A DNA stretch of 64,000 bases from Imbricaverruca yamaguchii (lineage: Eukaryota > Arthropoda > Thecostraca > Neoverrucidae), in NCBI GenBank assembly GCA_034440575.1, contig JAOTOL010001545.1:248001-312000 (forward strand). Reading direction: 5' to 3'. The notes under the pieces are model-generated. The model ran no database searches. It saw only the letters and a list, made by a program, of their open reading frames with translations, and was not told the DNA's origin. Of this stretch, positions 36,401 through 64,000 are shown one piece after another. The position numbers and the translations under genes are program-made. Numbering within the stretch: the stretch's first letter is position 1; every line of letters begins with the position of its first letter.

Positions 36401-37612
36401 GGTGTTAGCATCGTGATTCACTAAAAACGCTGCGCTAATATTTAAATTATGTTCATTTTGCTCAAGCCTGCTTTGTTGCACATGCTTGTGATGATGTGGA
36501 TTTGTTAGTATCTTCATGTTCAGAGTAACTGCGGTTTGAAAGGAGACTAGCTCTTCTTCCGTGAGCTCAACTAATTCGCCTAAAAGGACGGCGTGCAGGT
36601 TGTTTCTTGCTCTTGTATTTGCTTCTACAAAACGCGCTAAAACCCCGTTCGTGTTGACTTGGCACAAGCTGCTGGTGGTTTCGTGATGCTAAAGTGGCAA
36701 AAATGGCATAAATACGCTAGTTATGTTTTACGAAAATTATCATAAGCTACCAAAGCACAAACGTGGAGCCATCCTTCGCATGACAGGTCGTGTGGGCATG
36801 CACAACAAGTTTGGCTTTTGGTGCATCTAGCACATCAGCAAGTACTGCTGCATTAAAAAAAAACATGCTGTCAATTAATTTGCTGTTCACATAAAAACCG
36901 TTATGACATTCTGAGTTGACACGTTCTAACAAAATAGCTCAGCATTGAATCGAAATTGGTGACGAATCTTTGCTGATTACCGACCTGTCATTCATGTAGC
37001 CATAACATTCCGTAACGTCTTGCTAAAGGACTATGTAGGACATACCAGTCTGGATTTTATCCACCTACAGGCATGAATTTCGGACGTCTGAAGAGTTTTT
37101 ACGCTTACGAATTCCGGATGAGGAAGTTCTTTGACTACCTGGGTAATTTAACCTGATCCTGTTCTTGTAAGATTAATTCATGACCTGCGAGATGCTATGG
37201 GTCCGTCTTCTTCTACGATTTTCTGTCCCCAGCTATGCAGCCCCCTCGAAAAAAACGCGCTCTAGATACGACCTGCTGTACCGTGCTACTTTTTCAGACC
37301 GAGAAGTGTTCACACATGTCACACAATTTCGTTCTCCTCGCCATTGATTGAATGGACCCACCACTGTCGCCCCCACGCGGGCCTGCCTGTGACCGCCCGT
37401 GTGCCGTATGCCGGTAGGCGATATACAAGATGGTGGGCTCTGTGATGAAGATGCCCGATGACGAGTCGACCCCGGAAAAGCGCACCGACAAGATCTTCCG
37501 CCAGATGGACCGCAACCACGACGGCAGGCTCAGCCTGGACGAGTTCATAGAGGGCGCCAAGGGCGACCCGTCCATCGTTCGGCTACTGCAGTGCGACCCC
37601 CAGGCGCTGTAG
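6405..37612 (+). CDS. Nca: Neurocalcin, complete gene, four coding exons: join(6405..6474,30747..30865,35046..35234,37418..37612)
   Basis: The exons splice in phase (intron phases 1, 0, 0) to 190 codons, the usual neurocalcin length. MGKQNSKL at the start gives the myristoylation Gly2. EF1 (about residues 36-47) has the CPSG substitution that stops Ca2+ binding. EF2 (73-84), EF3 (109-120) and EF4 (157-168) have full DxDxDGxIxxxE-type loops. The C-terminus reads [12 protein letters not shown]. The protein is a neuronal Ca2+/myristoyl switch that moves to membranes when Ca2+ rises; by family knowledge its targets include guanylate cyclases and cytoskeletal proteins. Introns are 24,272, 4,180 and 2,183 bases, filled with satellites and mobile-element relics. 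No frameshift or missing key residue was seen. It lies directly downstream of its NCS-2-like paralogue on the same strand and converges on OPLAH. Confidence 0.95.
6475..9914. other. Neurocalcin intron 1, first part, nothing recognised
   Basis: No exon or RNA gene is seen. A weak tandem around 'tgccacctatg' lies at about 6560-6660 and a G-run at 7299-7311. The open frames at 8592-9131 and 8837-9379 overlap and show no domain. Confidence 0.45.
9916..9957. other. Perfect short-loop hairpin
   Basis: A 13-bp inverted repeat ('aagcaatctcttg', 9923-9935, and its complement, 9939-9951) has a 3-base loop. It is extended outward by a second short stem, ttgta/tacaa, after one mismatch. No surrounding transposon was recognised. 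Confidence 0.85.
9958..11580. other. Neurocalcin intron 1, nothing recognised
   Basis: AT-rich sequence without a recognisable exon, repeat array or RNA gene. Confidence 0.45.
11581..13100. other. Neurocalcin intron 1 with two GC-rich patches
   Basis: GC- and CpG-rich patches at about 11640-11800 and 12780-13020 stand out from AT-rich surroundings. Frames are open on both strands because of composition; no domain is recognised. They could be regulatory, but only composition supports that. Confidence 0.4.
13376..13417. other. Perfect 19-bp inverted repeat with 4-base loop
   Basis: The left arm 13376-13394 ('tcctcataaatgaagacaa') is exactly complementary to 13399-13417, with loop 'gcca'. It has the look of a fold-back (template-switch) duplication or a strong RNA/DNA hairpin. 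Confidence 0.9.
13683..13732 (+). mobile_element. SINE stub copy
   Basis: 'ggtgctaaatgatcaaccat' followed by 'ggtcgatgcgccctaaagcc' matches the hairpin and 3' region of the SINE family. No target-site duplication is evident, so it may be older. Its orientation follows the tail at the right. Confidence 0.75.
13733..14592. other. Neurocalcin intron 1, nothing recognised
   Basis: No exon, RNA gene or array is seen. Open frames at 13785-14126 and 14162-14561 have no recognisable domain. Confidence 0.4.
14593..14620. other. Perfect 12-bp hairpin
   Basis: 'gataattgtcgc' (14593-14604), loop 'tatg', then the exact complement (14609-14620). Confidence 0.88.
14790..15300. promoter_or_regulatory. CpG-rich island in neurocalcin intron 1 with CRE-like sites
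   Basis: About 500 bases of dense CpG with a palindromic CRE (TGACGTCA, 14846-14853) and a CRE-like TGACGTAA (15115-15122). It lies 8.4 kb into the first intron and is flanked by AT-rich DNA. It could be an alternative promoter or enhancer. Open frames on both strands reflect composition. No TATA box or transcript evidence is available. Confidence 0.4.
15665..15691. other. Perfect 12-bp hairpin
   Basis: 'ctgtcatcgtcc' (15665-15676), loop 'agt', and its complement (15680-15691). It is preceded by 'caactctg', the same octamer that precedes the hairpins at 50824 and 50895. Confidence 0.88.
15692..16439. other. Neurocalcin intron 1, nothing recognised
   Basis: AT-rich sequence without a recognisable gene or repeat. 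Confidence 0.4.
16440..17000. repeat. 12-bp satellite with a 96-bp higher-order period
   Basis: The unit is 'accacatagcgt' and variants. The left half (16455-16620) is diverged and rich in 'tatcacatga'-type palindromes; the right half is regular. The marker variant 'agcgtagtacatagcgtaac' occurs at 16651, 16747, 16843 and 16939, exactly 96 bases (8 units) apart. Because 12 and 96 are multiples of three, long open frames exist on both strands. Confidence 0.93.
17460..17547 (-). mobile_element. SINE stub (60 bp) with 14-bp target-site duplication
   Basis: On the minus strand the element (17474-17533) reads 'ggcgctacgtgaccaacgta', then 'gtcgatgcgccc' and a 'taactaactaacta' tail. It is flanked by identical 'ctcccttcgactgt' at 17460-17473 and 17534-17547. 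Its 5' end coincides with the base of the hairpin. Confidence 0.9.
17757..19017. repeat. 25-bp minisatellite, about 50 units
   Basis: The unit is 'ccagtggtgccagtccgccc' plus 'tgact' or variants. The period of 25 cycles through all frames; the unit lacks stops on the minus strand, which creates spurious frames up to 362 codons. An irregular segment at 18455-18575 breaks the array. Confidence 0.95.
19018..19439. other. Neurocalcin intron 1, nothing recognised
   Basis: A pyrimidine-rich stretch (about 19028-19055) follows the minisatellite. No gene is seen. Confidence 0.4.
19440..20960 (-). pseudogene. Decayed LINE reverse transcriptase
   Basis: Minus-strand pieces in three frames line up in order along a non-LTR reverse transcriptase: [13 protein letters not shown] and [16 protein letters not shown] (20913-20581); then after a frameshift [20 protein letters not shown] (to about 20510); [20 protein letters not shown] (near 20200); a CFDDGSI remnant where the catalytic FADD box should be, with SPDDGLHSC after it (20090-20040); and the thumb region [12 protein letters not shown]...LNPTKC and KLAFASHV (19994-19700). 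Frameshifts and the damaged active site show it is dead. The pattern suggests the Jockey/CR1 group, but the clade is uncertain. It lies antisense in neurocalcin intron 1. Confidence 0.8.
21005..23300. repeat. Highly degenerate ~20-22 bp purine-rich repeat with internal duplications
   Basis: Successive phrases resemble 'ggaggcccccaggacgaaaa'. They are near-perfect at 21100-21340 and increasingly diverged after. Larger copies are superimposed: 21386-21573 resembles 22232-22414, and 21005-21078 resembles 21576-21650. Stop-free minus-strand frames are by-products. Confidence 0.85.
23301..25050. repeat. Continuation of degenerate phrase-like repeats
   Basis: Phrases of roughly 20-25 bases of the kind 'ccaaaattcgcgctgggacc' keep a rhythm (A-run, then GC word) but are hardly alignable. 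A short exact repeat, 'gtcgaggctccacaaaattg', occurs twice (24147 and 24175). This looks like an ancient satellite continuous with the block to the left. Confidence 0.6.
25051..25429. other. Neurocalcin intron 1, nothing recognised
   Basis: No gene, array or RNA gene is seen. Confidence 0.4.
25430..25640. repeat. Short diverged tandem repeats
   Basis: Two copies around 'gctgttgtccttg(a/g)tgccactgga' (25446-25511) are followed by several 'ggcaccggatg' and 'attgg' phrases (25575-25640). Confidence 0.6.
25694..25960. repeat. 23-bp minisatellite, about 11-12 units
   Basis: Units read 'tgttgtccagttggcggcgg' plus 'ctc', with point changes and 1-3 base indels. Confidence 0.88.
26085..26710. repeat. 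Diverged partial copy of the 365-bp repeat end, plus unassigned sequence
   Basis: The segment at 26090-26150 ('actggagggggcggattccg', then a C-run) resembles the palindromic ends of the two 365-bp units to the right. The remainder shows nothing recognisable. Confidence 0.45.
26711..27440. repeat. Tandem duplication of a ~365-bp unit
   Basis: 'cctgtcatgaac(t/c)tgacctg' starts at 26711 and again at 27076. The units stay alignable throughout, sharing 'tcgctagtgttgccaagaac'. Each ends in a GC palindrome ('ggaggggtgggcggatttcg', then a complementary C-rich arm). They may be two copies of an unclassified non-autonomous element. Confidence 0.85.
27441..30318. other. Neurocalcin intron 1, last part, nothing recognised
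   Basis: AT-rich sequence. Short open frames (for example 29371-29741) have no recognisable domain; no array or RNA gene is seen. Confidence 0.45.
30319..30501. mobile_element. MITE-like element with 15-bp terminal inverted repeats
   Basis: 'caggggcggatccag' (30319-30333) is exactly inverted at 30487-30501, giving a 183-bp element with no coding capacity. An internal 'gggcggatccagg' near 30389 suggests nesting. No clear target-site duplication is visible. It ends 245 bases before neurocalcin exon 2. Confidence 0.65.
30574..30732. repeat. 42-bp minisatellite, about 4 units, next to neurocalcin exon 2
   Basis: Units contain 'acgtgtgggtataccaccat' and 'gttggcaaacggaccaccgcg'. The array ends about 15 bases before the exon 2 acceptor and does not include the junction. 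Confidence 0.9.
30747..30865 (+). CDS. Nca: Neurocalcin coding exon 2
   Basis: The acceptor 'tgtttatcgccag' is followed by AT, completing Asp24, then [20 protein letters not shown] and [18 protein letters not shown]. It encodes helix E of EF1 and the non-binding EF1 loop with the CPSG signature. The exon is 119 bases, ending AAG|GTGAGC in phase 0. Confidence 0.95.
30866..31809. other. Neurocalcin intron 2, first part, nothing recognised
   Basis: AT-rich sequence without a recognisable gene or array. Confidence 0.45.
31810..33035. repeat. ~78-bp minisatellite with nested GTGTCT hexamers, about 16 units
   Basis: The unit contains 'gcccgcctgtctgagtgtgc', 'tcccgactgtatgggcctct' and 'gcccgtttgtccgggctgg', separated by variable runs of GTGTCT. 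Because 78 and 6 are both multiples of three, two plus-strand frames stay open (one for 402 codons). It sits inside neurocalcin intron 2 without splice logic, so I treat it as non-coding. Confidence 0.93.
33036..33420. other. GC-rich segment in neurocalcin intron 2
   Basis: CpG-rich sequence with a small tandem of 'ggtggtcggcggtggcggtgtca' (about 33305-33362). No gene is recognised. Confidence 0.5.
33594..33850. repeat. ~25-bp minisatellite rich in CACGTG boxes
   Basis: Diverged units of 'gccacgtggtctgcgttaac' and 'gtcgt' recur, most carrying the palindrome CACGTG and an (A/G)CGTG core. The array lies in neurocalcin intron 2. Confidence 0.82.
34071..34097. other. Perfect 11-bp hairpin
   Basis: 'gtgcctttctc' (34071-34081), loop 'cggcc', and its complement (34087-34097). 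Confidence 0.85.
34302..34316. mobile_element. Solo end of the CAGGGGCGGATCCAG element
   Basis: 'ctggatccgcccctg' is identical to the right terminus of the element at 30319-30501. No matching left terminus was found upstream, so this is a truncated copy. Confidence 0.5.
34317..35045. other. Neurocalcin intron 2, last part, nothing recognised
   Basis: A small 'ggatcctggatcctg' tandem lies near 34469-34485. No gene or RNA gene is seen up to the exon 3 acceptor. Confidence 0.45.
35046..35234 (+). CDS. Nca: Neurocalcin coding exon 3
   Basis: 63 codons in phase 0 after acceptor 'tgcaatgccgccag'. The exon starts [10 protein letters not shown] and ends EMLEIVT, then donor ACG|GTGAGC. It holds the whole EF2 loop ([12 protein letters not shown]), the linker with [13 protein letters not shown] and the EF3 loop ([12 protein letters not shown]). 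All metal-binding positions are intact. Confidence 0.96.
35235..37417. other. Neurocalcin intron 3, nothing recognised
   Basis: AT-rich intron, 2,183 bases. No array, RNA gene or mobile element is recognised; a short palindrome (ctgaagg/ccttcag) lies near 35405. Confidence 0.5.
37418..37612 (+). CDS. Nca: Neurocalcin coding exon 4 and stop
   Basis: 64 codons plus TAG, starting [16 protein letters not shown] after acceptor 'gccggtag'. It holds EF4 ([12 protein letters not shown]) and the neurocalcin C-terminus [10 protein letters not shown]. The position and phase of the intron before AIY are identical to those of the NCS-2-like exon at 3968. Confidence 0.96.
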   Translation, partial: AIYKMVGSVMKMPDDESTPEKRTDKIFRQMDRNHDGRLSLDEFIEGAKGDPSIVRLLQCDPQAL

Positions 37613-40600
37613 CCGCCTGACTTGACCTGGCCAGACCTTCAGAGCACCACCGGATTGGTGTCGGCGGAGGCGATCAGGTCGTGTTCAGTAGGACCAGCAT
37701 GTGCCTGACTCGGCCCGGCATGAGCAGTGCAGTGCCGCCGGTTCCTGTTCAGGTCAGTGACCCGACGCTCTGGTGACGTCACAGGCGTCTTCGTGCGAGT
37801 GGCGATCACGGCGCACTAGACGTCCAGTCGTATTGGAATTAGTTCGTATCGTCTGACGTTTCAGGTGTGCATTCGGTGGGCTGGCGGCGCGGCCGCAAAT
37901 CTCAGACTCGCGCTGTGTTTCTTCTATTTGATGCTCTTTTGGAGATGACGTCTGGTTGGCTATGATGAAGGAACTGATGACTACACCTTGAAACATAACA
38001 AATTGTACTGACTGATCTAGTGTTTGTTGCGGATGAAATGTTACGAGATGCCTTTCCACCCAATCGGGTGCCTTCGGCTACAAAATTTGCTGAGCGAAGG
38101 GTAGGCGGACAGCATCACACTGCATTCCTGCGGTCCTCTGTCACGGGCATCTTTTTTGGATGAGGTGCCTTCGACTGTAAATTGTATCGGATGGAGGGGG
38201 TGACGACCCTCTCGACCCACCCGACCCGACCTTCATCGGGGGCACCTGTTAGGATTCACCCCTTTGCCTCGCCTTCAATCTGGCCTTGACCAACTCTTGG
38301 GGTACGTTGCGTGTTCTTGGCTATTGCTGACGGCATGATTGTCCAGTGGCGCTCCGGCTCCGAAAACGAATCGCCATCAGACCATCTCTCGGTAACCACA
38401 GCGTCGCCGGCATCGCCAGAGGGGGAATGTAGGCTTTGCAGACACGATCAGCCAGAGGGACGTGGGGGGGGGGTCAGCCGAGTACTGTCAGTCTTGTCGA
38501 GTGTCGCCACTACGGAGGATGGGGAAGCGTCTCTACAAAATTCGTGAAATTTCACATCACACCTTCGGCGTTCCACGGCACGAATCCGCCTTCAATGCCT
38601 ATCGTCCCCTCCCCATCCGAGTCACGTGGCGAGGTCACGAGTCCACCGGCACGAGCAAACGGGTCGATGCGCTGTGCCTTACTTGAGTTCTGCTGTTTCT
38701 GTGTCCACACCCATACTCTTACCACCGCTCCAGACACCACCCGGGTCGGCGAGCCCCGCCCTCGAAGCCGGCGCCTCCTGTCGTGATGCGGGCATCAGCA
38801 CTCTAGAGCCACCATACGCCGTCTCGCGCACCAAAGCGCCAGAATTAGCCAGCGCCTAACGAGAATCTGCCGAGTCCCGGCCGCTTAGGCTGCTGTCTGT
38901 GTGCTTTCAGGGGAGTTGTCGCCTTGACGTTGAGTTCCGTCGAAGCATTGAATATTTAGCATGGAAACTTGGAGCTGGATCCCCCCACCCATTACCGCCA
39001 TGCACTGGAGCCACTTGCTAATGCGGACCCAGACTCTAAATTTCATCCGTTAAAAAGTCGTTTGAGCTGTCTTTCACAAGCAAAGCACACACCTCGCCCA
39101 TGCAGCTAAGCAATGATCCACCGGCAGACTATGCAACAACATCCCAGTTTAGCATCTGCGAACTATATCGTTGGAGACAATGATCTTGGCCGGCAACAAT
39201 CACCAAGCAGACTGAGATATAAGAAAGCAGAGTATTGATCGGAGGCTTTTTTATTCACCGTGATTTTTATGAAAACCGACACGATTGCAAATGTGAGCGA
39301 AACGGCAGCCATGTAAGAGTTTCCATAGCGACGGCGATGGCTAAGTCGATTCTTCATCCGAGCCAATTCGTGACGTCTGACGATGACAACTGTGACGAGG
39401 CAGCGCACCACTTGCGAGTGTGGCGTCGCAGTGTAACAATAGCGATCGTGGCGCCACCTGCCCGCTGACGCTACAACTCAGTGCTGCAATATGTCAGGTA
39501 GTTGATACCCTGGCCGTGGGTAGTCTAGGAATGGACCTGCACGTTTATAATACACCCCGGTTTTAGGTAGAGAACAACTCGCTCTTTAGCCACCTCGGCT
39601 CAGAAGTTTCGGGAACCAAACAGCTGTGAGAGTCGGCCACGAACTTTCCTGACTCAAGCTGTCAACGCAGTCGACTGATGTGACCGGGCGTTACCCAGTA
39701 TACTGCAAACACTAGCGTCCGTCTCCGTGCGCCTCCGGGGCCCCTCTCTTTATTTTCGTCCAAGTACAGGTATATAAATACACAACTGCATGTAAACAAC
39801 TGCCTATACTATACATCATCTCTAATAAGCAGCGTTTTGATTGGAGAACTCGCGCGGCACAGTTGCTATAGTGTATGCCGGACCATGATTGGTCAGTCGA
39901 GGCAGCGGGCATTGCTCGGGGGGCGTGACGGGGTCACAAGATACAATGTACTTGCACCGAGCGGGCGGCGACACTGGATCCATACATATGGAGCAGCGTG
40001 GGGGCGGGGCGTGGCGGCATAGCAACCCGCCAGGGTACGGAGCCCTTCCGGACGGTGACGGTTGTGTCGGGGTATGTTAAGAATGCCACGTTTTGATGGG
40101 TCCACATTCTCCGACGAGTTCATAGATATGATTTATCAACCGGATGCATAATGGGCATTCCTGAGGCTCGATTTCTCCTGCGAAGTTGAACCTCGCTACA
40201 ACTAGCCGCTGTGACATCGCTGATAAAAGCGACTCTGGCGGTGCACTTTGCAGTGCGACGACAGCCGTCACGCCGCAGGGCAGTGTGGAGTGTGACGTCA
40301 CTGTGCAACTGAACACTGCGACAAGAGCGACTGAGGAGTCGCAGCACGACAGCAGTGACCGCGACACCGCGGTGCGACAACAGTGGCCGCGATACTGTGG
40401 CGCGACAACGCGGCGACTCCGACATAACCGTGCGACAGAAGTCACCGTGACGACTGACTGTGCAGTGCGGGCGGCACGATCGGCAACCAGACCACCGGCA
40501 GCGGCTTCTCCGCCTTCCGTCTGCCGTCCGCTGAGTCGGTCACCTGTACGCTCTCGGACGTCGTGTTGCCGACGTCCACGCGACCTGCTAGTGCTCGATC

Positions 40601-40802
40601 GCCACAGACCTGGACTGTTGCGACGGCTCGGGGCGACGCATCGTTCGCAGCTCGTCGTGTCAGTGGCGCCGTGTGCGCGTCCGATGCGCCTGGTCGGCCG
40701 GTGCGAATATTAGATGAAGACGACTTGTATCGTTGTGTTCGTGGTGACCCATGATAGCCGCCGACTTCACTGCGCTTCACGGTGTGTATTCAGGTGAATA
40801 AA
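37613..40802 (+). other. Neurocalcin 3' flank, possibly a long 3' UTR
   Basis: No exon or array is recognised. Degenerate 'gcgac'/'gtgac' phrases fill about 40190-40470. The first convincing AATAAA (40797-40802) is followed by a GT-rich stretch; another lies at 41031-41036. A 3 kb 3' UTR is possible but unproved. Confidence 0.35.
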
Positions 40803-42740
<1,938 letters not shown>

Positions 42741-43129
42741 GTGAGTTCGGCCAGCCTGCCACAGTTCTAGTGATGTTGGCTGTTGCTCTGTTTTGCTGAG
42801 TGTATGGTGATGTAAGGCTTGGGGGTAGAACAAGGTGGGACCAATAGCCTTCAGTTGGGGATAGGAGATGATAAAGGAATAGTGGAGTTGACTTGAAGAG
42901 TCGACAGGAGGCGTGGTTAAATATCATCATGAAGATAGTCTGGTAGAGAGTAATTACGCTGGAATTGTAGAGCTGGGGACAGGCAGTAGGTGATGGAGAA
43001 GCGAACAGTTACCAGTCCGGACGATGCCTCTCTGTGGTATAGGGCATAGAGGGTTGATAATGACTGAACCGATATTAATGATCGGCAACGATTCCCTGTA
43101 GGTATTGGTAATTATTTATTTCTATACTG
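42741..43129. other. Intergenic sequence, nothing recognised
   Basis: No gene or repeat is recognised. A TTTATT (AATAAA on minus) lies at about 43115, just past the LINE relic. Confidence 0.4.
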
Positions 43130-44395
43130 ACGTTAGCGTGCTTCTGTCGGATCCCCAATTTCAGCCAGTGTCGCAAGATTTGACATTGATACGCGACGTT
43201 TTCGGATATTTGTGAGGTGTGGCCGAAAGGTAAGTCGTGGATTTAATGCGATGCCGAACAATTTAGCAGCGACAACAAAGGGCATGGATATGTGGTTTAG
43301 CTCGAGTGGTTGATAATGTGTTGTTAAGTGCTGTCCAAAATGTAAGCGTTTGGATTTGTGAAGGTGCAATATGTAGATTTAGGAGAGCCAGTTGGTTGGG
43401 TAGTTCCGCAAGGGCGCGTTGCGGTGTTCCTAATGCATTGTTTGGTGCCGTGTCTGATGTCCAGAGGACAATATCATCAGCATGGATGGCAACATTGACA
43501 GAAACGTTGTCTGTAATGACGGAATTTAGACCAAGAATATAGAGAATGGGACCGAGCACACATCCTTGCATTAAGCTAGAAGTGAGGAATTTGGCGTCTG
43601 AGGTGTGGAGTCCTAGTTTGACTTCAAATGAGCGGCTTCGCAGGTACAAATGGATATAATGTAGCGTCCTTGTATATCTGTCATGTAAGCGTTGCAAGTG
43701 TTATGATGTTGATTGTGTAGTATGCGTCTTTGAGGTCCAGGAAGACGGCGGCCGTACATTTTCCGGGATTGTTGCCGCCTGAATGCGTGTAGTGAGGAGG
43801 GTAAGATAGAAAGCCACAATCAGGCAGAAAGCCTGATTGAAAGGGTGAGATAAGTTTGTGTGATTGGATTATGTGGAAGAGTCGTGTCTAACGAGGCGTT
43901 CGAATGGTTTATGTAAACAGCTTGCGAGGACAAACTAACGGAAGAGTCGGTGAGAGTTTCGTCAGCGTTGGGTTTACGGACTGGTATAAGAAAATAATGT
44001 ACCAAGAGTGAGGATAAGTGTGTACTGTCCAAGCTGTATTAGAGGTCTCGAGGCGGGTGATAAGTGTTTGTAATGAAAGGTGTTTGAAAAGTGCATAATA
44101 TATGTTGTTTGGTCCTACGCTAGTCCTCCCTGTTTCTAAAACTGCTAACTGTAGTTTTATCAGTGTTAATATCGTGTTATAGATGTAGGCATGTATGGCT
44201 GATTGGAGGTTGGTTGACAAGTGGGAGTGCTGATGATCTTTGATGGTAGGTGTTTGCAAAGAGTTCTGCGATTTTCTGTGGATCTGTGATGGCATTGTTG
44301 TTAAGTCTGAGCGTTACGGCTTTGAATGGTACAAGTGGCAGGCTGGTCTGCGAGGAATATTCAGAGGCCTTGATGGTGTCTAGGGCAACATGACA
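43130..44395 (-). pseudogene. Decayed LINE reverse transcriptase (I/Jockey/R1-like)
   Basis: Minus-strand pieces follow reverse transcriptase order: KTGRTSVGPNNI-like domain start (44160-44080), AVFLDLKDAYYTI (about 43760), the catalytic-domain stretch MQGCVLGPILYILGLNSV, then HADDIVLWTSD (in 43697-43263), and LFGIALNPRLTFRPHL (to 43133). The usual Y/F-A-D-D box reads HADD, and several frame breaks interrupt it, so it is inactive. 'ADDIxLWT' is typical of the I/R1/Loa side of the Jockey superfamily. It lies just 3' of OPLAH in the same orientation. A fold-back hairpin at 43817-43839 lies within it. Confidence 0.82.
43817..43839. other. Perfect 9-bp hairpin inside the LINE relic
   Basis: 'caatcaggc' (43817-43825), loop 'agaaa', then its complement (43831-43839). 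Confidence 0.75.
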
Positions 44396-44488
44396 GCGGA
44401 GCCGAAAAGCAGGCTGCGTTGGTAGATATCCCGCGCCAGCTGATGTGACAATTACGCCGACTCCTGCGCCAGCTGACAGTCGTGGCGA

Positions 44489-64000
<19,512 letters not shown>

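Overview
This is a window of an animal nuclear genome. Small GC-rich coding exons with GT/AG junctions sit in long introns, beside a pol III tRNA gene, a tRNA-derived SINE family, two decayed LINE reverse transcriptases and many minisatellites. The proteins are bilaterian. An NCS-2-like calcium sensor lies next to neurocalcin on the same strand. From memory, the Drosophila gene numbers (Nca = CG7641, CG7646) suggest the same pairing there, so an arthropod, perhaps a crustacean, is my best guess. The species cannot be fixed from the sequence.

Layout: (1) 1-5.3 kb holds two minisatellites, then the last coding exon of an NCS-2/CG7646-like EF-hand gene (3968-4153, +) and a probable GC-rich 3' UTR. 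(2) 6.4-37.6 kb holds a complete neurocalcin (Nca) gene on +. Its four coding exons join in phase to 190 codons; intron 1 is 24.3 kb and carries satellites, a LINE relic and a CpG-rich island with CRE sites. (3) 37.6-44.4 kb is the convergent intergenic region, with a TG/TGCG microsatellite and a second LINE relic. (4) 44.5-64.0 kb holds, on -, the C-terminal hydantoinase-B half of 5-oxoprolinase (OPLAH): nine firmly placed exons plus a probable tenth at the window edge, about 464 codons, all junctions in phase. The N-terminal half lies beyond the right edge. A tRNA-Val(CAC) gene sits inside one OPLAH intron.

The most unusual signal is in OPLAH. In four of its nine introns (upstream of the exons starting at 61129, 57391, 54039 and 52547) a minisatellite abuts the exon, and its repeat unit contains the 3' splice site plus the first 10-23 exonic bases. 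The real exon start is therefore the last unit of an array of about 15-34 pseudo-acceptors. A donor-containing exon end is duplicated at the right edge, and the stop-codon end of the last exon is duplicated as well.

A second signal is a SINE family present mostly as uniform 38-63 bp insertions. They usually begin at a fixed hairpin and carry 9-15 bp target-site duplications. One 160 bp copy with a tRNA-like head shows the origin. One stub inserted across an OPLAH splice donor and duplicated it.

The two calcium sensors presumably act in neuronal Ca2+ signalling and OPLAH in the gamma-glutamyl cycle; nothing links them functionally. Most long open frames here are products of tandem repeats and are not annotated as genes.
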